This document shows, one piece after another, positions 7,459 to 13,623 of a stretch of DNA of 25,453 nt. Numbering within the stretch: position 1 is the stretch's first letter; each line of letters begins with the position of its first letter. The DNA is from Euryhalocaulis sp050486445 (GTDB lineage: Bacteria > Pseudomonadota > Alphaproteobacteria > Caulobacterales > Maricaulaceae): contig JBJHDH010000038.1 in assembly GCA_050486445.1 (NCBI GenBank), positions 1 through 25,453 of the forward strand, read 5' to 3'. The notes under the pieces were generated by a model. That model was not told the origin of the DNA, did no database searches, and worked only from the letters and a program-made list of their open reading frames with translations. The translations under genes and the position numbers were made by a program.

Positions 7459-8640
7459 ATGCCCCTGACCGACGCACAAATCCGACGGCTGAAGCCTGCC
7501 CGGCGGCCGGTGAAAATGAGCGATGGCGGCGGGCTCTATCTTATGGTGACGCCGCAAGGCGCGAAGCTGTGGCGGCTGGCCTATCGCCACGGCGGCAAGC
7601 AGAAGACGCAGGCGCTGGGCGCCTATCCTGTTGTCAGCCTCGCCGACGCGCGCGAGCGGCGTATGGAGGCAAGGCGCACGCTGGACGCGGGGCTGGACCC
7701 CGCGCAGCAAGCCAGGCTGGAAAAGATCAGGCGGCGGACGGCCAGCGCCAACACGTTTCGCGCCATCGCCGACGAGTTTCTGGAAAAGACCGAGCGGGAA
7801 GGCCGCGCCGAAGTGACGGTCGCCAAAAAACGCTGGCTGCTGGGCCTTGCCGAACCGGACATCGGCGCGCGGCCGATTACGGAAATCACGGCGGCGGAGA
7901 TTCTGGTCCCGTTGCGGCGGGTGGAGGCGCGGGGGAATTATGAAACCGCGCGGCGGCTGCGCGCCGCCATCGGGCAGGTGTTCCGATTCGCCATCGCCAC
8001 GGCGCGCGCCGAAAACGATCCGACATTCGGCCTGCGCGGCGCCCTGATCGCGCCAAAGGTCCAGCATCGCGCCGCCTTCACGCGGCGGCAGGATTTTGGG
8101 CGGCTGATCCGGGCCATCTGGACATATGAGGGGCGGCCGGAAACGCAGGCGGCGCTGAAGCTGATGGCGCTGCTTTATCCCCGGCCCGGCGAGCTGCGGC
8201 AGGCGGAATGGGCCGAATTCGATCTGAAGCGGGCGGTTTGGACCATCCCGGCCAGCCGGGCGAAAATGCGGCGGGAGCATCGCAAGCCGCTTTCCGGCGA
8301 GGCCGCCGCGATCCTGACGGAACTGCGCCTGCTGACCGGCCATCGGGCGCTGGCGTTCCCGTCCCTGCAATCGGCGTTCCGGCCGATGAGCGAGAATACG
8401 CTGAACGGCGCGCTGCGGCGGATGGGCTTTGACGCGACAGAGGCCACTTCGCACGGGTTCCGCGCCACGGCGTCCACCCTCTTGAACGAAAGCGGCCTGT
8501 GGCGCGCCGACGCCATCGAGGCCGAGCTGGGCCATGTGGGCAAGGACGAGGTGCGCCGGGCCTATCACCGCGCCGCCTATTGGGAGGAACGGGTCAAAAT
8601 GGCTGAATGGTGGGCCGATCAGGTGCTGGCGCTGCGGTAG
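7459..8640 (+). CDS. int: P4-type tyrosine integrase
   Basis: A 393-aa site-specific recombinase predicted to insert and excise this island at tRNA-Leu. The N-terminal DUF4102-like arm-binding domain is evident from LTDAQIRRLKP, then SDGGGLYLMVTPQGAKLWRLAYR and LGAYPVVSLADAR. A core-binding domain spans about 100-200. The catalytic domain contains RPGELRQAEW (Arg242), HGFR (His332, Arg335), LGH (His359) and the nucleophile Tyr369 in RRAYHRA, followed by the usual MAEWWAD tail. The ATG at 7459 matches the usual P4-family N-terminus (MPLTD); a longer open frame upstream would cover the arm-site repeats. It is adjacent to its tRNA target, as is typical. Appears intact. Confidence 0.95.
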   Translation: MPLTDAQIRRLKPARRPVKMSDGGGLYLMVTPQGAKLWRLAYRHGGKQKTQALGAYPVVSLADARERRMEARRTLDAGLDPAQQARLEKIRRRTASANTFRAIADEFLEKTEREGRAEVTVAKKRWLLGLAEPDIGARPITEITAAEILVPLRRVEARGNYETARRLRAAIGQVFRFAIATARAENDPTFGLRGALIAPKVQHRAAFTRRQDFGRLIRAIWTYEGRPETQAALKLMALLYPRPGELRQAEWAEFDLKRAVWTIPASRAKMRREHRKPLSGEAAAILTELRLLTGHRALAFPSLQSAFRPMSENTLNGALRRMGFDATEATSHGFRATASTLLNESGLWRADAIEAELGHVGKDEVRRAYHRAAYWEERVKMAEWWADQVLALR

Positions 8641-8685
8641 GAGCAGATTCGGAATGATCCGTCTTAGTCCGGTATCATCCGGCTC

Positions 8686-9702
8686 ATGTCGAATCAGACC
8701 CGGTCAGAGATGTTGTGGCGGCTTTTCGGAGATAAACACCCGAAATTTTGTGTCCGCTATTATGCGCTTTCCCGTGGGGCCGATATTTTGCACCTGCCCG
8801 AAGAGCAACCGCTTTCACCAGACGCGGCCGCTGCGAAAGTCTTTTTCGAAGAATTAGATGCTCTTTCTGACGATGCGCTCGCTGAGCGCGTTGCCGAGGC
8901 AGACCGTGAGAAAGCTGCGGCCGAGGAGGCTGCGCATCCGTTAAATCAACCCGATTGTTTCGCTAGCGATGAGGTGAACAACTATTGGTGCAAAGCCGCC
9001 TATTGGGAGGCGGACGAGGCGGCGGCGCTGTTACTGGAACGCCATCCTGACCGCTTGAATAGTGAAACCCTTAAGCATCAGCGCAGGCCATCCAACATCG
9101 CCTATGAATACGGAGCCCTCAAAGAGCTGCTCCTTCGGGCCGTTCGTACGAAGCAGATCGGCTACAAATCTGCACCCGGGGTGTTTCTGGCTTGGGCAAA
9201 GCGCAATCACATTGAGGTGCCCGGCCGCCTCGAAACGGCCGTCCGTGCGCACGGCCATCAGGTCGCGGACTGGAAGTCGCTCTACGACGAAGCGAACAAA
9301 ACGGCGATGGAGAATAAGGCCATCGCAGAAGCCGGGCAGGCGCGCGCGGCCATGCTGGAAGAGCAGTTGGAAAAGCAGGCGCAAACATACAAGGAAATGC
9401 TGGAAACGGCGGCGGCGCAATATGAAGAACAGGCCGCACAATGGGCGGCCGCGCTGGACGAGGCGCAGAAGGCGAACAACCTGGACAAACCGCTGACGAC
9501 GCGGGAGCGGGAAACGCTCCTGACCATCGTCTTGGGCATGGCAGTAGGCGGTTATGGCTATCAACCGCGAGGAGCTCGCTCGTCGACTGCGCGGGAAATT
9601 TCGGACGACGTGACGAAAGCTGGGCTTTCCGTCTCCGACGACACGATCCGCAAATATCTGCGCGAAGCGACCGAGTTAGCCCCGCCTGTCGAAACCGAAT
9701 AG
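8686..9702 (+). CDS. Unrecognised island protein with coiled coil
   Basis: A 338-aa soluble protein that I do not recognise as a named family. Residues 1-85 are acidic and helical. Residues 98-185 carry aromatic/charged segments (NNYWCKAAYWEADEAA, SAPGVFLAWAKRNHIEVP) of a kind I recall from alphaproteobacterial mobile elements. Residues 200-265 form an Ala/Glu/Gln-rich coiled coil. The C-terminal module (270-330) runs LTTRERETLLTIVLGMA, GGYGYQPRGA, then a DDTIRKYLREA helix that looks like a small DNA- or partner-binding unit. The N-terminal DNA is lower in GC (29/60 over 8701-8760 by hand count) than the neighbouring integrase. The start has no clear ribosome binding site. It could be a phage-type regulator or an accessory to the cargo; no function is assigned. 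Confidence 0.75.
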   Translation: MSNQTRSEMLWRLFGDKHPKFCVRYYALSRGADILHLPEEQPLSPDAAAAKVFFEELDALSDDALAERVAEADREKAAAEEAAHPLNQPDCFASDEVNNYWCKAAYWEADEAAALLLERHPDRLNSETLKHQRRPSNIAYEYGALKELLLRAVRTKQIGYKSAPGVFLAWAKRNHIEVPGRLETAVRAHGHQVADWKSLYDEANKTAMENKAIAEAGQARAAMLEEQLEKQAQTYKEMLETAAAQYEEQAAQWAAALDEAQKANNLDKPLTTRERETLLTIVLGMAVGGYGYQPRGARSSTAREISDDVTKAGLSVSDDTIRKYLREATELAPPVETE

Positions 9703-9745
9703 CGCCGCCCGAAACCGAATTCGGTTTGGCTGAAACCGAATTCGG
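9691..9745 (+). promoter_or_regulatory. Direct and inverted repeats, likely operator or excisionase sites
   Basis: GAAACCGAAT occurs at 9691-9700, 9711-9720 and 9732-9741, spaced 20 and 21 bp, so on one face of the helix. The middle copy lies in a perfect 16-bp palindrome, AAACCGAATTCGGTTT (9712-9727). The third has the palindromic core CCGAATTCGG (9736-9745). The first overlaps the end of the preceding gene. They sit 60-115 nt upstream of the AlpA-like gene, as expected for an autoregulatory operator or a recombination directionality factor binding array. Confidence 0.7.
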
Positions 9746-9804
9746 CCACAGGCCCTGCCGGACGCGGCAGGTTCGCCCCGTATCGCAACGAACGAGGGCG
9801 AATC

Positions 9805-10014
9805 ATGACGGACCAGACAGACTCCTTTCCCCGCACCGGCTTTGTGCGGCTTTCTTCCATTCTTCAGCCGCACGGGCCGATTCCGGTCAGCAAGTCCACA
9901 TGGTGGGCCGGGGTGAAGGACGGGCGGTTTCCCAAGCCGCTGAAGCTGGGGCCGCGCGTCACGGTCTGGCGGGCGGAAGACATTCTGGCGCTGCTGAAAA
10001 CCGGGGCGCGCTGA
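9805..10014 (+). CDS. AlpA-like small HTH regulator / excisionase
   Basis: A 69-aa winged-helix protein of the AlpA/excisionase type. FVRLSSIL is followed by PVSKSTWWAGVKDGRFPKPLKLGPRVTVWRAEDILALL, the standard AlpA pattern: a Ser/Thr-Trp recognition helix, a G-x-FP-P turn, then a W-x-x-x-DI helix. Such proteins regulate P4-type integrases and help excision. The ATG at 9805 has GAGGG about 7 nt upstream. The next gene starts 4 nt after its stop codon, so it heads the apparent operon of HTH/Zn protein, recombinase, mod and res. The repeats just upstream are its most likely binding sites. Confidence 0.88.
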   Translation: MTDQTDSFPRTGFVRLSSILQPHGPIPVSKSTWWAGVKDGRFPKPLKLGPRVTVWRAEDILALLKTGAR

Positions 10015-10017
10015 GCG

Positions 10018-10524
10018 ATGGCGCGGCGCCCGAACTGGCGCGCGATCAAGACGCACCGGAACTATACGGCGGACGAGGCGGCGCGCGCGCTGGGCGTGGC
10101 GAAGGTCACGGTGCGCCGCTGGATCAAGGACAAGGGCCTGCCCGCCATCACGGACCGGCGGCCGCATCTGATCCTGGGAAGCGACCTGATCGCATACGGC
10201 AAGGCGCGGAAACGGCCGAAACAAAAATGCGGGCCGGGCGAGCTGTATTGCGTGCGGTGCCGGGCGCCACGGACGGCGGCGGGCGGGCTGGCGGAATTCA
10301 TCCCGCTGACGCCGCTGAGCGGCAATCTGCGGGCGATCTGCGCGGCCTGTGAAACACTCATGCACCGGCGCGTGTCCCTGCGCCAATTGCCGGAATGGGA
10401 AGCGATTCTGGATGTGACCGGGACGGAGGCAGAAAGGCGCCTAACAGAGGGCGATGCGCCCTGCCCGAATGATCACTTGCACGGAGACCATGAGAATGAG
10501 CCGGAAGCATCATCCCGAAAATGA
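10018..10524 (+). CDS. HTH DNA-binding protein with zinc ribbon
   Basis: A 168-aa protein. The N-terminal MerR-like/excisionase HTH (about residues 14-45) reads YTADEAARALGVAKVTVRRWIKDKGLPA. The second part has a four-cysteine zinc site, C78-x2-C81 and C108-x2-C111, with RRPKQK-type basic sequence before it. The tail is acidic and His-containing. It starts 4 nt after the AlpA-like gene and overlaps the recombinase gene by 29 nt, so translation of the three is probably coupled. I recall such HTH/zinc proteins preceding a recombinase in other proteobacterial elements, but no specific function is known to me. Likely a transcription or recombination accessory factor. Confidence 0.8.
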   Translation: MARRPNWRAIKTHRNYTADEAARALGVAKVTVRRWIKDKGLPAITDRRPHLILGSDLIAYGKARKRPKQKCGPGELYCVRCRAPRTAAGGLAEFIPLTPLSGNLRAICAACETLMHRRVSLRQLPEWEAILDVTGTEAERRLTEGDAPCPNDHLHGDHENEPEASSRK

Positions 10525-11614
10525 GCGGGTGAAGCGGCGTTACCTGCAATGGATGCAGGATGCGCACGGGAAATCCGTCGCCACGGCGGATCAGGCGGCC
10601 GCCGCGATCAATGATTTTGAGGCGGTGACGAAATACCGGGATTTTCGCTATTTCCATGTGGAGCAGGCGCGCCAATACAGGCGCGCGCTGGAAGACCGCC
10701 TGACCGAGCGGGACCAGAAACTGGCGCGGGCGACCATCCATTCCCGGCTGAAGACGGTGCGGGCGTTCTTTGTCTGGCTGGCGGATCAGCCCGGCTACAA
10801 ATCCCGGATCAGCCATTCGGACGCGGCCTATTTCACGCCGTCCGATCAGGACGGGCGGATCGCCCGCGCGGTGCGGGAGCAACCGGCGCCAACGCTGGAG
10901 CAAATCCGGCATGTGCTGGCGGCCATGCCTGCGAAGACCGATCTGGAGCGGCGGGACCGGGCGCTGATCGCCTTCGCCATTCTGACCGGGATGCGGGACG
11001 CCGCGATTGCATCTGTTCGTCTGCGCCATGTCGATCTGGCGGCGCGCAGCGTGTTTCAGGACGCGCGCGAGGTCAGGACGAAGAACCGGAAGACCATGAC
11101 GACCGTGTTTTTCCCGGTGGGGGACGAGGCGGAGCGGATCGTTGCGGACTGGATGCGCTTTCTGGCGGGGGAACGGTTGTTCGGGCCGGATGATCCGGTG
11201 TTTCCCGCAACGGAGATTGCGCTGGATGAAAACGGGCTGTTCGCGCCCGCCGGGCTGGGGCGGACAGTTTGGTCGAATGCCCAGCCGATCCGAAAGATTT
11301 TCCGCGCCGCGTTCGAGGGCGCGGGGCTGTCTTATTACCGTCCGCACAGTTTCCGGCGGACGCTGGCGCTACTGGGCGAACGGGAGTGCGGGACGCCGGA
11401 AGAGTTCAAGGCATGGAGCCAGAATCTGGGCCATGAACAGGTGCTGACCACCCTTACCAGTTACGGAAACCTCAGCCAGCACCGGCAGGCGGAGATCATG
11501 GGCCGCTTGCGGGCGCGGGACGATGGGGATGCGCCCGCCATTGCCGACGGCGACGAAGTGCAGGCGCTGCGCCGTCTGGCCGATCAGCTGGAAAAGCAAC
11601 GCAGCGCCAAATAG
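10496..11614 (+). CDS. Second tyrosine recombinase (site-specific integrase)
   Basis: A 372-aa tyrosine recombinase, clearly different from the island integrase. A SAM-like core-binding domain covers about residues 8-115. The catalytic domain keeps the full active site: TGMRDAAI (Arg167), a Lys in the beta hairpin KNRKTMTTVFFPV, HSFRRTL (His284, Arg287), LGH (His313) and Tyr323 in TLTSYGNL. It lacks the P4-type arm-binding domain. The ATG at 10496 has GGAG 9 nt upstream; an ATG at 10490 is only 3 nt from it. It overlaps the HTH/Zn gene and ends about 40 nt before mod. Not needed for integration if the first integrase works, so a role in cargo rearrangement or regulation is possible but inferred. 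Confidence 0.9.
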   Translation: MSRKHHPENERVKRRYLQWMQDAHGKSVATADQAAAAINDFEAVTKYRDFRYFHVEQARQYRRALEDRLTERDQKLARATIHSRLKTVRAFFVWLADQPGYKSRISHSDAAYFTPSDQDGRIARAVREQPAPTLEQIRHVLAAMPAKTDLERRDRALIAFAILTGMRDAAIASVRLRHVDLAARSVFQDAREVRTKNRKTMTTVFFPVGDEAERIVADWMRFLAGERLFGPDDPVFPATEIALDENGLFAPAGLGRTVWSNAQPIRKIFRAAFEGAGLSYYRPHSFRRTLALLGERECGTPEEFKAWSQNLGHEQVLTTLTSYGNLSQHRQAEIMGRLRARDDGDAPAIADGDEVQALRRLADQLEKQRSAK

Positions 11615-11655
11615 GGGGCAATCCGCCCTTGCCACTGGCGGCGCGGTCGGATTCG

Positions 11656-13623
11656 ATGGCGCCCGCAGCCGGGGCAGGGGGCGGGGACGTGACGGAACTA
11701 AGCTTCAAGGGCAAGGAATTCGTCTTCAACCACCATCTGGCGGTGCCGTTCCGGCCGCTGGAGCCGCAGGCGGACAAGGGGATCGGCCCGGTCCGCCTGG
11801 ACGGAAACCTGATTGTTCACGGCGACAATCTGCACGCGCTGAAGGCCCTTCTGCCCATGTATGCGGGCAAAGTGGACTGCATCTTTATCGACCCGCCCTA
11901 CAATACCGGCAACGAAGGCTGGTCCTATAACGACAACGTCAATTCGCCGATGATCAAGGAATGGCTGGCCGCCAATCCCATCGGCATTGATGACGGCCTG
12001 CGCCACGACAAATGGTGCGCCATGATGTGGCCGCGCCTCCGTCTCCTGCACGAGTTGCTGTCGGAAAACGGGGCCATGTTCGTTAGTATCGATGATAATG
12101 AACTGAGCGCTTTAATTAGGCTTCTGTCAGACATTTTCTCACGTGAACCAACAGCGGTCATTCCGGTTGTCAATAATCTCAAGGGCCGTAACGATAAGAA
12201 AAATTTTGCGCGCGCGCACGAGTATGTTGTTGTTTTTGATAAAGGGAACTTCGTAGCGCGAGGGCTGCCCCTGACCGAAGAACAGCTTAAAGAATACAAA
12301 CATACCGATGATCGCGGTGAAAAGTATGCGCTACGCGATCTGCGTAAACGCGGCGGGGCAGATACGAGAGAGTTACGCCCTAAGCTGTTTTATCCAATTT
12401 ACTTCAATGCCGAGAGTGGCGCTGCGTCTTTAGAACGGCAAAGTTCCTCGGATGTGGAAGTGCTGCCGTTAAAGAAAGACGGGACTGAGGGCTGCTGGCG
12501 TTGGGGCAAAAAGAAAGTCGGTGCCAACTTAGGGATCATCGAACACCGGAGTGGTAATGGCGCACCGGGAGCAAGCTACAGGGTCTATCTCAATCCGGAC
12601 GCCCAATTAGGGGCGCCGTCCTCAGACGACGAGGATGAAATCGAAGACATCGATGAAGGCGATGAGGATGAAGGTGAAGCCGCTGAACGTACATCAAAAA
12701 GCAAGAGCTTCTGGACTGGACCCGAGCTTTCGACCGATGGTGCAAACAAGGTTTTGAAGGCCATCATGTCCGGTACCGGCATGAAGTTCGACTATCCGAA
12801 GCCAGTTCCTTTGATAGAGCGTATTTTAGCAATTGGGGCTGACCGAGATTCCCTCATTTTGGATTCTTTTGCTGGTTCCGGAACAACTGCACATGCTGTT
12901 CTCGAAGCCAACAAGCGCGACGGTGGCACCCGCCGCTTCATCCTTGTGGAAATGGAAGATTACGCCGACACGCTGACGGCGGAGCGGGTGCGGCGCGTCA
13001 TCAATGGCTATGACTTTACCGGCACGCAGAAGGCCGAATTGCTGCGCGAGCGGCTGAACTGGCGCGCGCTGCAAAACGCGGAAGAGCTGGTGCAGAAAGT
13101 CGAGACCATCGAGCGGCTGGAGGGCGACCGCTTCGATAAAGTCACCAAGACGGTGAAGGATGGCGAGCTGATCGTCACCGGCGAGACGCGCGTGGAAGAG
13201 CGCGCCGAGGGGCTGGGCGGCGAGTTCACCTATTGCACGCTGGGCGCGCCGGTGGAGCTGGACCGGGTGCTGAGCGGCGAGACCCTGCCCGCATGGGATG
13301 CGCTGGGCGGCGTGCTGTTCCATATGGCGGCCAGTTCGGCCTTCGACCCCGCCCAGGCGGATGAAGATTCGGGCTATCTGGGCGCCAGCGACGCATGGCA
13401 TGTCTGGCTGATCTACCGGCCCGATCTGGACTGGCTGAAATCGCCAGAGGCGGCGCTGACCCTGACGCGGGCGCAGGAGATCGCAGCGGCGAAGACGGAC
13501 GGCCGCCGCCATCTGGTGTTCGCGGCAGCGCGCTTTGTCTCGTCCAAGATGCTGGCCGAACATGGATTGCCGGTGGAGTTCGCGTCCCTGCCCTATGCGC
13601 TCTACCGGGTCGACCGGTCATGA
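11656..13623 (+). CDS. mod: Type III restriction-modification methyltransferase subunit (Mod)
   Basis: A 655-aa beta-class adenine-N6 methyltransferase, the modification and recognition subunit. Motif IV DPPYNTG starts at residue 79. Motif I FAGSGTT (405-411) comes after it, the beta-class order, leaving the target-recognition region between. That region has markedly lower GC than both flanks: 80/180 over 12061-12240 by hand count against 41/60 over 13021-13080. A very acidic stretch (about 323-343) precedes motif I. The C-terminal part (about 490-655) probably contacts Res. The start is uncertain: TTG 11629, ATG 11656 and GTG 11689 are all open, and the G-rich stretch before the GTG looks most like a ribosome site. 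It overlaps res by 4 nt (ATGA), the usual mod-res coupling. Confidence 0.93.
   Translation: MAPAAGAGGGDVTELSFKGKEFVFNHHLAVPFRPLEPQADKGIGPVRLDGNLIVHGDNLHALKALLPMYAGKVDCIFIDPPYNTGNEGWSYNDNVNSPMIKEWLAANPIGIDDGLRHDKWCAMMWPRLRLLHELLSENGAMFVSIDDNELSALIRLLSDIFSREPTAVIPVVNNLKGRNDKKNFARAHEYVVVFDKGNFVARGLPLTEEQLKEYKHTDDRGEKYALRDLRKRGGADTRELRPKLFYPIYFNAESGAASLERQSSSDVEVLPLKKDGTEGCWRWGKKKVGANLGIIEHRSGNGAPGASYRVYLNPDAQLGAPSSDDEDEIEDIDEGDEDEGEAAERTSKSKSFWTGPELSTDGANKVLKAIMSGTGMKFDYPKPVPLIERILAIGADRDSLILDSFAGSGTTAHAVLEANKRDGGTRRFILVEMEDYADTLTAERVRRVINGYDFTGTQKAELLRERLNWRALQNAEELVQKVETIERLEGDRFDKVTKTVKDGELIVTGETRVEERAEGLGGEFTYCTLGAPVELDRVLSGETLPAWDALGGVLFHMAASSAFDPAQADEDSGYLGASDAWHVWLIYRPDLDWLKSPEAALTLTRAQEIAAAKTDGRRHLVFAAARFVSSKMLAEHGLPVEFASLPYALYRVDRS

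Noticed and set aside
9691..9745. The phased repeats as a CRISPR array
   Set aside because: Units are only 10 nt at 20-21-bp intervals, with palindromic cores and no cas genes; this fits protein-binding sites.
9441..10352. A 303-codon plus-strand frame overlapping the AlpA and HTH/Zn genes
   Set aside because: It crosses two well-supported genes in another frame and reads as Gly/Ala/Arg low-complexity sequence.
11629..11655. TTG at 11629 as the mod start
   Set aside because: It adds nine residues without family similarity; ATG 11656 or GTG 11689 is more likely, though this is not settled.
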